In this document: positions 8,721 through 17,345 of the stretch, piece after piece
How the letters are laid out: every line of letters begins with the position of its first letter
How positions within the stretch are numbered: position 1 is the first letter of the stretch
DNA from: an uncultured Pseudomonadales bacterium
GTDB taxonomy: Bacteria; Pseudomonadota; Gammaproteobacteria; Pseudomonadales; Azotimanducaceae
Assembly: GCA_958296195.1 (NCBI GenBank)
Contig: OY282455.1
Coordinates: forward strand, 1,054,001-1,118,000
DNA: 64,000 nt
Reading direction: 5' to 3'
Notes under the pieces: generated by a model
The model's input: only the letters and a program-made list of their open reading frames with translations
What the model was told of the DNA's origin: nothing
Database searches by the model: none
Made by a program: the position numbers and the translations under genes

Positions 8721-10016
8721 TCAGGGCGGCAACAACCATTTGTGCGCCGTCGCTGGCGGGGCGTCCAAGCTGCGCAAAAACGCCTCCAAGCGCTTCAACT
8801 GGTAGGGAAGCAGGCGCAGCGGCTTGGCTTCGTTGTGCCCGACGATGGCGTTGGGCGCTCGGTTGTAGTGGTCCAGAACCTCGCCTAGGTTGCGCAACTG
8901 CCCGGCGTGCATGTAGGGCGCCGTTCCTTGGAGGTTGCGCAGCGAAGGGGTCTTCCGCGCTCCAATCAGATCCTCCCCGGTGCGGAGGAAGCGCAGTTCC
9001 ACACAGTCCTTGGCGGTGCCGACGCTATGTCGTCCTAGGCAATTGAGGGGATCGCTGCGAACCAGTTCGGCGCCGACGACGCGGCCTAAGTCGGGCAGGG
9101 CGCCGGGTGCCGGCAACACGCCGGTGTTGTGGAATTCGTGATTGGTGAACAGCGGCCCGTTGTGGCAGTTCATGCACTGCGCTTGGCCGATGAACAGACG
9201 CAGGCCCTCGACTTCCACGCGGTTCAGGTGGTCTGATGGCAGCGTTTCGACGCCATTGGCGGGCGGCCTTGGGAAGTCTCCAGCCAGCAGGTTGGCGGCG
9301 TAGCGGTCGAAGCGCGTCTCTCCCGGCAGCAGCCGCCGTTCGTAGGCGGCTAGGGCCTTGGCGGCGCTGACAAACACCTCCGTGGCCGCCTGCTGTTCGG
9401 CGGCGTTGGCCGGCTCGCCTCTGGGCAGTTCCGGCAGCGGGCCGAACAAGTTCCGATAAAGCCTTGCGTAGGCCGGGTCCGCGGCGATCAAGCGGGCGAT
9501 TGCGGCGCGGCTGCCGCCATGCTCCAAGGGGTTTTCCAGCGGAGATGCCGCCTGCGCCCACAGGCTGTCCGCCCGGCCGTTCCAAAACTGCCAAGGGCTG
9601 TAGGCGGTGCCCACCAGGCTGGGCGTGTTGAAGTTCCCCAAGCCCAGCCCGACGGCGCGGGCCAGCCCGTCGGTGAAGCGCTGCTCCGGCCTGTGGCAGG
9701 TGGCGCAGGAGACGGCGCCGTTGGCGCTTAGGCGAGCGTCGAAGAACAGCCTATGGCCCAAGCGTTGGGCCAATGGGTGGTCGGCGACGGCGTTGGTCGG
9801 GTCCTTTGGCAATGGTGGCAGGGCGCCGATCCACAATGAGCCTATTGCCCGCAGTTCGGCGTCGCTCCAAGATTGCGGAGGGTCCGGCTGATGCACCGAG
9901 TAGGCAACACCCAGTGCAGCCGCGAAGGCCAACAGTCCGGCAAGGGTGTACCAGCGCTGTTTGCGCTGGGCAGACGCCCAAAAAATTTTCGGCCACTTGA
10001 CAATGGGGAGGAACAC
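8721..10016 (-). CDS. Di-haem cytochrome c peroxidase (CcpA/MauG family)
   Basis: 431 residues with an N-terminal hydrophobic anchor or signal (about 25-43). Two c-type haem sites follow, CATCH (104-108) and CMNCH (281-285). Family motifs include 'RLGHRLFFDARLSANG' and 'FNTPSLVGTAYSPWQFWNGR' in part, and the end has 'TPSLRNLQGTAPYMHAG'. Members reduce H2O2 or modify proteins in the periplasm using c-type cytochrome electrons. The next gene upstream is on the opposite strand, so this looks monocistronic. Confidence 0.9.
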   Translation of the reverse strand: MFLPIVKWPKIFWASAQRKQRWYTLAGLLAFAAALGVAYSVHQPDPPQSWSDAELRAIGSLWIGALPPLPKDPTNAVADHPLAQRLGHRLFFDARLSANGAVSCATCHRPEQRFTDGLARAVGLGLGNFNTPSLVGTAYSPWQFWNGRADSLWAQAASPLENPLEHGGSRAAIARLIAADPAYARLYRNLFGPLPELPRGEPANAAEQQAATEVFVSAAKALAAYERRLLPGETRFDRYAANLLAGDFPRPPANGVETLPSDHLNRVEVEGLRLFIGQAQCMNCHNGPLFTNHEFHNTGVLPAPGALPDLGRVVGAELVRSDPLNCLGRHSVGTAKDCVELRFLRTGEDLIGARKTPSLRNLQGTAPYMHAGQLRNLGEVLDHYNRAPNAIVGHNEAKPLRLLPYQLKRLEAFLRSLDAPPATAHKWLLPP

Positions 10017-10166
10017 CTAGCTGTGGAACAGGCAGTTTGGCGGCCGCCCACCGCTGCCGTCGGGCGCCAGTATAATGAGGCGCGGCGTCGGATGCGTCGC
10101 CCACCGCGCCTTTATCGCTCAACCAAGCAGGCGCCGACCGCCGCGTCGCGAGGGGAAAACTGACGC

Positions 10167-10382
10167 ATGGCCTTGAAAAAATCCCAACTCTACGCCTCTC
10201 TTTGGCAAAGCTGCGACGAGCTGCGCGGCGGCATGGATGCCTACGAGTACCTGATGCGGCACTTCGCCACCGAGTCTGGCAAGAGCAAAGCGAAACTTGC
10301 TCGCCCCATCTTCTCAGATGCCAGCTTTGATCGGGCAATCAATGGCTGCCAACGGCTGCTTAATCCTGACAAAGGGCGGTGA
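10167..10382 (+). pseudogene. hsdM remnant (type I R-M methyltransferase, internally deleted)
   Basis: The first 24 residues, 'MALKKSQLYASLWQSCDELR' then GGMDA, are the N-terminus of HsdM. The next 16, 'AYEYLMRHFATESGKSK', belong roughly 150 residues further on in a normal HsdM, just before the QFYTPAEV segment, which is missing. The frame then runs into unrelated residues and stops. All SAM-binding and NPPF-type motifs are gone, so no methyltransferase activity is possible. The break at MDA/DAYEYL suggests deletion through short homology. This is inference from recall of the family; no alignment was run. Confidence 0.75.
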
Positions 10383-11908
10383 GAGTCGTGGATCCCATTC
10401 GCATTTTTATTAGCAGCGTGCAAAGCGAATTTGCGCAGGAGCGCGAAGCACTGCGGAACTACCTGCATGAAGACCCACTGCTAAAGCGGTTCTTCCATGC
10501 CTTCCTGTTTGAGGATGTGCCGGCATCCGATCGGCGGCCGGATCGGCGTTATCTGGACGAGGTGGAACGAAGTGACCTCTATCTAGGGCTGTTCGGACGC
10601 GACTATGGAACCGAGGATGCCGAAGGTTACTCCCCGACCGATCGGGAATTTGACCGAGCAACTGAAAGAGGTGTGCATCGTCTCATTTTTTTGAAAAACG
10701 TAGATGACAATACTCGCCATCCCAAAATGCAGGTGCTAATTGGCAAAGCGCAATCAGGGCTGGTCCGCAAGAAGTTCAGCACACCAGAGGAGTTAAAGAC
10801 CAGGGTCTATGCGGCATTGGTGGAATATCTGGAGAGCAGGGAGTTGCTTCGTCGAGTGCCTTTTGACGCGGCGCTGTGCAATGGGGCAACTCTGGACGAT
10901 CTCGATTCTGACAGAATGCGTTGGTTTATCCGTCGGGCACGCAGGGCACGGCAGTTCCCCTTGGCTGAAGAGGCGTCGCCCGAGGAGTTGCTGACGCATC
11001 TAAACCTGTTAAACGCAGGGCGGTTGACCCACGCCGCAGTGTTGTTGTTCGGGAAGGCACCGCAGCGATTTTTAATTTCCTCCGAGGTCAAATGCGCCCA
11101 CTTCCACGGAACAGAGGTCGCCAAGCCGATTCCATCCTACCAAGTCTATAAAGGCACAGCGTTCGAGCTGGTCGATCACGCGGTGGATTTTGTGCTGAGC
11201 AAGGTCGCGTTGCACGTCGGTACCCGTGCCGAGAGCGTCCGCGCAGCCGTAACCTACGAGATCCCCAAGGAAGTAGTCACTGAGGCGATTGTCAACGCCG
11301 TGGCGCACCGTGACTACACGAGCAACGGCAGCGTACAAGTGATGCTGTTCGCCGACCGGATGGAGGTCCGAAATCCCGGCCGATTGGCACCCCCGCTAAC
11401 TCTCGAAAAGCTGCGCGAACCGCACAACTCTCTGCCAAGCAACCCCTTGCTGGCTGAGTCACTGTATCTGACCGAGTACATTGAACGAATGGGAACCGGA
11501 ACGCTGGACATGATCCGCCGCTGCATCGGGGCTGGTTTATCAGAACCTGAATTTGACGTTACCGATGGATTCGTCACAAAAATTCGGCGGAAGGCACTCA
11601 CAGGGCGGGTTATGGGTGAGCCGGGAGTGCAGCCAGAGTCGCAGCCAGAGTCGCAGCCAGAGTCGCAGCCAGAACCCCTCGAAGATCGCGTGTTGCGTCT
11701 TCTGATCAGTGGAGCGCTGTCAAAGGCAGAACTATCCAGAAACTTGGGGCAGAAGACGATTTCGGGCCAACTCAACAAGGTCGTCCGGTTGCTCTTGGCT
11801 GACGAAATGATCGAGTTCACACTGCCAGACAAGTTGAAAAGCCGATTGCAAAAATACCGCCTGACGGACAAAGGGAAGGCCGCGGCAGCTATCTCGGAGC
11901 GTAGGTAA
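10379..11908 (+). CDS. DUF4062 + HATPase-type ATP-binding protein embedded in a type I R-M locus
   Basis: 509 residues. An N-terminal DUF4062 domain (about 5-130; 'IRIFISSVQSEFAQERE', 'LDEVERSDLYLGLFG') resembles the TIR/nucleoside-binding fold. The middle and C-terminal part (about 180-420) is Schlafen/AlbA-like with a GHKL ATP-binding motif 'EAIVNAVAHRDY' and 'MEVRNPGRLAPPLT'. A winged-helix-like tail ends the protein. It sits between hsdM and hsdR remnants, as accessory genes in type I loci often do, and is itself intact. GTG 10388, after GGTGAG, is an alternative start that fits 'DPIRIFIS' better. A QPES repeat lies at about residues 418-432. Base composition is lower in GC than the flanking housekeeping genes. 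Confidence 0.8.
   Translation: MRVVDPIRIFISSVQSEFAQEREALRNYLHEDPLLKRFFHAFLFEDVPASDRRPDRRYLDEVERSDLYLGLFGRDYGTEDAEGYSPTDREFDRATERGVHRLIFLKNVDDNTRHPKMQVLIGKAQSGLVRKKFSTPEELKTRVYAALVEYLESRELLRRVPFDAALCNGATLDDLDSDRMRWFIRRARRARQFPLAEEASPEELLTHLNLLNAGRLTHAAVLLFGKAPQRFLISSEVKCAHFHGTEVAKPIPSYQVYKGTAFELVDHAVDFVLSKVALHVGTRAESVRAAVTYEIPKEVVTEAIVNAVAHRDYTSNGSVQVMLFADRMEVRNPGRLAPPLTLEKLREPHNSLPSNPLLAESLYLTEYIERMGTGTLDMIRRCIGAGLSEPEFDVTDGFVTKIRRKALTGRVMGEPGVQPESQPESQPESQPEPLEDRVLRLLISGALSKAELSRNLGQKTISGQLNKVVRLLLADEMIEFTLPDKLKSRLQKYRLTDKGKAAAAISERR
11630..11674 (+). repeat. 12-bp tandem repeat encoding QPES units
   Basis: Three exact copies of CAGCCAGAGTCG followed by a partial fourth, in frame inside the DUF4062/ATPase gene. 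The unit is a multiple of three, so slippage changes the linker length between the ATPase and the winged-helix part without breaking the frame. Confidence 0.9.
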
Positions 11909-11922
11909 GGGAACTCAAGAAC

Positions 11923-12756
11923 ATGAGCGTCGTCGGCCAAAAAGAGATTTTGACACAACAATGCGTGGTTGAATTCTTCCAGGACGCTCTCGGCTACGCC
12001 TATCTTGGCGATTGGCAGGGTCGACAGTACAACTCCAACATGGAAACATCCAAGCTTGCCATGTGGCTGGCTGGGCAGGAACACGACGATACGGTCATCG
12101 ACAAGACGCTGTACGCACTGCACAAGGCCGCGGGAATTAGCGGCAGTACGGCGCTCTACGACGCCAACCGGGAGGTTTATAGCCTGCTCCGCTACGGCAT
12201 GAAAGTGCAGCCCGCCCCGGGGAAACAGCGCGTTACTGTCTGGTTGATCGACTGGGCAAACCCTGCCGCTAACCACTTCGCCATCGCCGAGGAAGTGACC
12301 ATCGCTGGGGAGAACAACAAGCGGCCGGACATCCTGATATACGTCAACGGCATTACCTTCGGTGTGCTGGAATTGAAGCGCTCCACCGTTTCCGTGGCCG
12401 AGGGCATCCGGCAAAACATCGACAGCCAGAAAAAGGAGTTCATCCGCCCCTTTTCTCCACGGTGCAACTCCTGATGGCCGGCAACGAAAGCGAGGGACTG
12501 CGCTACGGCGTAATTGACACGCCGGAGAAGCGCTGGCTGCGTTGGAAGGAGGTGGACGCGCACCCGAAGGCCGGCAACAGCCCACTGCTGCGGGAAATCG
12601 ACCAACTCTGCAACAGTTCGGCGGGGTGGATGAGGCCTATATTGACGCCTTTGTGAAAGGCATCCACGCCCACTTGCCCAGGGGCTTTCACGCCAAAGGG
12701 GGAACTGTTCGTCTTTGTGGATGAATGCCGCCGAACCCATTTCGGTAAGCTGACCA
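11923..12756 (+). pseudogene. hsdR remnant (type I restriction subunit, frameshifted and deleted)
   Basis: Residues 1-175 are a normal HsdR N-terminus with its PD-(D/E)xK nuclease ('RPDILIYVNGITFGVLELKR'). At 12451-12454 the frame breaks: CGCCCCTTTTCTCC reads to a stop at 12474. One more T would continue as RPFFSTVQLLMAGNESEG, which is in fact encoded in the next frame from 12462. Further on, in another frame, GFHAKGG and a degraded DEAD-box 'VDECRRTHFGKL' appear, so most of the helicase has been lost. The motor and restriction functions are gone. Confidence 0.85.
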
Positions 12757-13509
12757 ATGAGATTTTTGCGATCGTTAAAGCCCAACAAAGCCGTTATTGA
12801 GCGGCGTTGCCTGGAAGTCAACGGCATCGCCGTGGAGGTGCTGCGCAAGAACATCAAGAACCTGCACCTAAGCGTCTATCCGCCGGATGGCCGGGTGCGG
12901 GTGTCCGCGCCGCACTACTTTGACGATGCGGCGGTGCGCTTGGCGGTCATCACCCGGCTGGACTGGATTCGCCGGCACCAAGCGGCCTTGCAACAACAGA
13001 GCCGGCAGTCGCCAAGGGAGTTCGTGACCGGCGAGAGCCACTACTTCGCTGGGCACCGCTACCGATTGGACGTCATTGAAGGGGCGGGATCGCCGAGCGT
13101 GCGGCTACGCGACAATCAAACGATGGAGTTGCGCATTCGTCCCAATACGGAGCGGGACAAGCGCGAAGCCATCCTGCACGGCTGGTACCGTCAGCAGCTT
13201 CGCGCCCAGTTGCCGGCGCTGGTCGCCCACTGGGAACCGATAGTCGGCGTCACGGTCAACGAAGTGCGCATCAAGCGGATGAAGACCCGCTGGGGTTCCT
13301 GCAACATCAACGCCAAGCGCATCTGGCTGAACTTGGAACTGGCCAAGAAGCCGAGTTCCTGCCTGCACTACGTTCTGGCGCATGAAATGGTGCATCTGCT
13401 GGAGCGGCGCCACAACCGCCGCTTCCGTGCGTTGATGGATCGGTTCATGCCGCAATGGCGTTTGCATAGGGACGAACTGAACCGCGCCCCGCTGCCGCAC
13501 GAAAACTGA
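12757..13509 (+). CDS. M48/YgjP-like (SprT-type) metallopeptidase
   Basis: 250 residues of the DUF45/YgjP family. The Zn motif HEMVHLLERRHNRRF provides HExxH, and 'RWGSCNINAKRIWLNLEL' is the standard preceding strand. This family is commonly the last gene of type I R-M operons; its substrate is unknown. The first residues (MRFLRSL) overlap the last trace of hsdR, so the native start may have been lost. The conserved part begins near residue 15. No frame break is seen. Confidence 0.85.
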   Translation: MRFLRSLKPNKAVIERRCLEVNGIAVEVLRKNIKNLHLSVYPPDGRVRVSAPHYFDDAAVRLAVITRLDWIRRHQAALQQQSRQSPREFVTGESHYFAGHRYRLDVIEGAGSPSVRLRDNQTMELRIRPNTERDKREAILHGWYRQQLRAQLPALVAHWEPIVGVTVNEVRIKRMKTRWGSCNINAKRIWLNLELAKKPSSCLHYVLAHEMVHLLERRHNRRFRALMDRFMPQWRLHRDELNRAPLPHEN

Positions 13510-13591
13510 CGCTATTGATGCGGAAACAGAGCGCTGGCCTGCGCACCACCCCCTTGGTACGGCCATGGCTTGGCCGTGCCCATGCTCGCCG

Positions 13592-14002
13592 CTACAGGTC
13601 CAGCGACAGGGACAAAGAGTCCTTGCCCTGAGCCGCTTCCACCGTTAGCACAACCTCCCAAGCGCCGCCCATGTGGAACTTCATGCCCTCGAGCAGATAG
13701 CGTCCGTCACCGAGATAGACGGTTGTTCGGGGCGCTGTCGGCAGGCCGTGGTCGTGGGCCGGCATGCCGCCGGACACTTGGATGCTGGCGTTTTCCACCG
13801 GATTGCCGTTGGCGTCCGTCACCCGGACCGTCCATTGGTGCATTTGATTGATGGCGATGGGCTGCAGGGTGGCGGCGTATCTGATCTGGTAGCGTTCCAG
13901 CTTCGTGAATTGAGGAGGCGACGAAACCGGCTCAGGGTCGTCAACTTGACCGAATGCGCCGGCCGCGCAGCACAGGGCCAACAGCAGAAAACGAGGATTC
14001 AT
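13592..14002 (-). CDS. Exported YtkA/FixH-like domain protein
   Basis: 136 residues. A signal peptide (MNPRFLLLALCCAAGAFG) precedes a small beta-sandwich domain with 'QWTVRVTDANGNPV', 'GGMPAHDHGLPTAP' and 'GMKFHMGGAWEV'. This is the YtkA-like pattern, related to FixH and often found beside copper or cytochrome genes. The His-rich 'PAHDHG' could bind a metal. Function is not known. It is on the opposite strand from the metallopeptidase and ends 82 bp from it. Confidence 0.75.
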   Translation of the reverse strand: MNPRFLLLALCCAAGAFGQVDDPEPVSSPPQFTKLERYQIRYAATLQPIAINQMHQWTVRVTDANGNPVENASIQVSGGMPAHDHGLPTAPRTTVYLGDGRYLLEGMKFHMGGAWEVVLTVEAAQGKDSLSLSLDL

Positions 14003-14200
14003 GGCCGCGAGATTTTAGCCCGCAAATTGCATCAAGGGCCGCGATGATCGCCGGATTTTGGCTTCCGGCGCACTTTGCGCCTAGGACGTTCCCGAACGGC
14101 GGCTAGACAACCTGTTGCAGGAATTGATCACTTCAGCTTGGGCCAAGCGGCCACGGCTGGATGACGGGACGACGGTTGCAGGGCTAGCTGCGCCGGAGCG

Positions 14201-14506
14201 TCAGCTCATTACGCCGCCAGTCACCTTTGGTTTCAGATCCGGCAGAAAGGTGGGTGTGCCGCCCTCGACAGCGCAGCCGAGCAGGGTGGTTTGGATGAAG
14301 GGATTGGCGATCTGGTCGTCAGCGGGAATGAGCTTGCCGTGTTCAAAGCCGCCGAAGCAGATGTTGCCTCGGCCTCGGTCGGCTTGGACGGGCGCTGCAT
14401 CGGGTTCCTCCGCAGCGTAGGCGACAGCGCTGTAGGCCAGCCCGAGGGCGGCTAGCACGACTGAAGCTCTTTGGTTCAATGGACGGCCCGCAAGCAAAGA
14501 CAGCAC
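14201..14506 (-). CDS. Small hypothetical exported protein
   Basis: 101 residues with a good signal peptide (cleavage likely after AVAYA, about residue 31). The mature chain is short with two cysteines, 'GNICFGGFEHGKL' and 'LLGCAVEGGTP'. No family is recognised. It is followed after 198 bp, on the same strand, by the YtkA-like gene, so a shared periplasmic role is possible but unsupported. Confidence 0.5.
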   Translation of the reverse strand: MLSLLAGRPLNQRASVVLAALGLAYSAVAYAAEEPDAAPVQADRGRGNICFGGFEHGKLIPADDQIANPFIQTTLLGCAVEGGTPTFLPDLKPKVTGGVMS

Positions 14507-14678
14507 TCACCCTAGGCGGTAAAAGTGACAGTTTTATGACGATGCGGCCCAAACGCCCAGATTGATCTCCATGCCCTGACCCGCGCCAGCAACGCAACTG
14601 CGTCCTGTGGTTCGCAAGCAGTGCGCAACTGCCCTACAATTGCGCCGCATCCATGATTTCTCATCGTGTGGGGATCAA

Positions 14679-16526
14679 GTGACGCGACTGCCCGTCATCG
14701 TCGGTTTCGGAGGGATCAATTCCGCCGGCCGAGCATCCTGCGACCATGCCTACAAGCGCATGGTCATTGACGCGCTGCCGGAGGCCGAGCGCCGGCTCAC
14801 TTACCGGAGCTTGGCTGCGCTCATGAATCTCGATGAGGATCCGGCTTCCGCCGAGGCGCGGCGCTACATGGACGAGCACACCCTCATTCGGCGGATTGAG
14901 CTTTTCGACCCGGAAGCCGTGCGCTGCAACCGGGAGGTCAGCCTCAGAGCCGCCGCCGCTCCGCTGGAGTTCCTGATCGGCAAACGGCAGATGCCGCGCC
15001 GCCTGCCGGAGGGCTGGCGAGTCGAGCCGGCCGGGGAGCGGGACTTCAAGGTGGTGGTCGATGACCAGTTCAAGGTGCTGCTCGCCGATGGGCGGGTGTC
15101 CAGAGTCTCGAGCGCCGGGCAGGTGCCCACCGGATTCGACCCTGGAGCCATCTACTCCTCCCGCAGCCATCCCCGCGGCCTGCAGCTTACGGTGTTCGCC
15201 GCTTCGGATGCGTTGCGCTCGTCCGGGCTGCCGTTGGACCTCCTGAAGAGCAAGGTGCCGCCGGACCAGTTTGCGGTTTACTCCGGCAGCGCCATCTGCC
15301 AACTGGACGCGGACGGCTACGGCGGCATGCTGCAAAACCCTCTGCTGGGCAAGCGCCCCACCTCCAAGAATGGCGCCCTTGGCTTGCCGGAAATGCCTGG
15401 GGACTTCATCAACGCCTATGTGCTGGGCCTAGTCGGCGGCACCGCCGGCATCATCGGCGCCTGCGCCTCCTTTCTCTACAACGTCAAGCAGGGCATGGAC
15501 GACATTCGCTCCGGGGCCAAGCGGGTGGTGATGGTCGGCAATGCCGAGGCGCCGATCATTCCCGACGTCATGGAAGCCTACCGAACCATGGGCGCTCTGG
15601 CGGAGGACGAATCCCTGATGGCGCTTGACGGCAGCGACACGCCGGACCATCGCCGCGCCTGCCGCCCGTTCTCCAGCAACAGCGGGTTCACGGTGGGTGA
15701 GTCCGCCGTTTACGCCTTGTTGATGGATGATGAGCTGGCCCTTGAAGTCGGCGCCGAGGTGTTGGGCTCGGTGGCCGACGTGTTCGTCAACGCGGACGGC
15801 TACAAGAAGTCCATCCCCGGCCCCGGCGTCGGCAACTATCTAACCATGGGCAAAGCCATGGCGCTGACGCGGAGCGTCCTCGGTGACGAGGGCCTGCAGC
15901 GCGGCACCTACGTTCAGTCCCACGGCACCGGCACCCCTCAGAACCGGGTTACGGAATCCCAAATACTGAATGAACTGGCCAAGACCTACGGCATTGAGCG
16001 GTGGTTGGTCAGCGCGGTCAAGGCTTATGTGGGCCATTCCATGGCGCCCGCCGGGGGAGACCAGCTCGCCTCGGCTCTCGGCGTTTGGCGGCATGGCTGG
16101 GTGCCCGGCATCACCACCATCGACCACATTGCCGAGGACGTGCATGACAGCCATCTGCACCTGCCCATGCAGCATGTGGAGATTGACCCGGAAGCCATGC
16201 CTGGGGCGATCATCAACTCCAAGGGTTTTGGCGGCAACAACGCCTCCGGCCTGTTTCTCTCCCCGCAGCGCACCCGCGCCATGCTGGCCAAGCGCTGGGG
16301 CAAGGCGGCCTGCACCGCCCACGCAAAGCGCAATGAAGCCGTGCGGCGCGCCCGCGAGGAATACGACGACGCCATGTTGCACGCCACCATGGCGCCCATC
16401 TACAAGTTTGGGGAGGATGTGTTGGCCGGAGAGGACCTGTCCATCAGCACCGTCGCGATCCACCTGCCTGGCTTCGGCTTGCCTGTTAGCTTGGACCTGC
16501 CGAATCCCTACGCGGACATGATTTGA
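14679..16526 (+). CDS. fabY: FabY-type beta-ketoacyl-ACP synthase
   Basis: 615 residues, closely resembling as recalled Pseudomonas aeruginosa FabY, the KAS that condenses acetyl-CoA with malonyl-ACP to start fatty acid synthesis. The start MTRLPVIVGFGG is the FabY N-terminus, and GTG 14679 is preceded by GGGGA. The catalytic set is C262 (GACASFLYN), H415 (SHGTGTP) and H453 (AYVGHS). 'GFGGNNASGLFLSP' near the end closes the thiolase fold. In-frame codons upstream to 14607 carry no conserved residues. Confidence 0.9.
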   Translation: MTRLPVIVGFGGINSAGRASCDHAYKRMVIDALPEAERRLTYRSLAALMNLDEDPASAEARRYMDEHTLIRRIELFDPEAVRCNREVSLRAAAAPLEFLIGKRQMPRRLPEGWRVEPAGERDFKVVVDDQFKVLLADGRVSRVSSAGQVPTGFDPGAIYSSRSHPRGLQLTVFAASDALRSSGLPLDLLKSKVPPDQFAVYSGSAICQLDADGYGGMLQNPLLGKRPTSKNGALGLPEMPGDFINAYVLGLVGGTAGIIGACASFLYNVKQGMDDIRSGAKRVVMVGNAEAPIIPDVMEAYRTMGALAEDESLMALDGSDTPDHRRACRPFSSNSGFTVGESAVYALLMDDELALEVGAEVLGSVADVFVNADGYKKSIPGPGVGNYLTMGKAMALTRSVLGDEGLQRGTYVQSHGTGTPQNRVTESQILNELAKTYGIERWLVSAVKAYVGHSMAPAGGDQLASALGVWRHGWVPGITTIDHIAEDVHDSHLHLPMQHVEIDPEAMPGAIINSKGFGGNNASGLFLSPQRTRAMLAKRWGKAACTAHAKRNEAVRRAREEYDDAMLHATMAPIYKFGEDVLAGEDLSISTVAIHLPGFGLPVSLDLPNPYADMI

Positions 16527-16536
16527 GCCTTAGGGG

Positions 16537-17295
16537 TTAGTGCCAGACGGTGTCGCCGTCCTCCACGCCATCGAATTTGCGCTGCGCGACCCGGCGCAGG
16601 CCGGAATCCGAAGCGCCTTCCACCACCTTGGCGTAGGACTGCTTGGCGGCGTCCGGGGCACCGAGCAACTCCCAGACTTGGCCCCTTTCAAAGTAGAGTT
16701 CGGAGTTATTGGGCAGCAGGATCATTTGATAGCCGAGCACTTCGAGCACTTGGTCGAATCTGGCCTCCTCCAGCAGTTGCGCCTTCACGTTGTTCAACAT
16801 GCGCAGCGCGATCGTGCGGCTGGTGGCCACGGCGAAGGGGTCCCTAGGCGGCATGTCGGTCAGTTGTTTCAGGCAGGCCTCCTTGCTGATTGGCCGGAAG
16901 GTCTGTGGGTCAACGAGAAGTTCGTTCACGCGGGTGAGGAACCGCCCCGGAAAATTGACGCCCTGGGCCTCCAAACCTTGGCGGCGGGCCACATGCACCA
17001 GCAGCACCCCCAAAGAGATGGACAGCCCCTGCCCGGTTTCCAGCACGTCAGCCAAGCGGCTGTGGGCTAGGGAAATGGGCGGCTGCCCTTGGCCGCCGAA
17101 GCCGAGGCTTTCCAAAAAGGCCCAAGGCGGCACCTCAGCCGGGCAGGAGTCCGCCAAGGCGTCCACCCGCAGGCGCAGGGCGTCCCGGTTGACGGTTGGG
17201 TCCAGAACCAAGTTCACCAAGAGGGCGGCGGACAACTCGTCGCTGGAAGAGTCATCGATGAACTGGCGGAATTGATCTTCGTGGTTGGGGGTCAC
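16537..17295 (-). CDS. SirB1 family transglutaminase-like/TPR protein
   Basis: 252 residues. 'LAHSRLADVLETGQGLSISL' and 'GVNFPGRFLTRV' are the SirB1_N (transglutaminase-like) signature, and a TPR-like C-terminus follows ('PNNSELYFERGQVWELLGA'). The usual catalytic Cys of transglutaminases is not conserved in SirB1. The role is unknown; the family is widespread in proteobacteria. GTG 17295 gives the conserved start. It lies 50 bp downstream of prfC, so the two are likely co-transcribed. Confidence 0.8.
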   Translation of the reverse strand: MTPNHEDQFRQFIDDSSSDELSAALLVNLVLDPTVNRDALRLRVDALADSCPAEVPPWAFLESLGFGGQGQPPISLAHSRLADVLETGQGLSISLGVLLVHVARRQGLEAQGVNFPGRFLTRVNELLVDPQTFRPISKEACLKQLTDMPPRDPFAVATSRTIALRMLNNVKAQLLEEARFDQVLEVLGYQMILLPNNSELYFERGQVWELLGAPDAAKQSYAKVVEGASDSGLRRVAQRKFDGVEDGDTVWH

Positions 17296-17345
17296 CCGCT
17301 CATGATACTCCGTTGGCGTGGAATAGGCGCGTTTTCCGGCATCCG

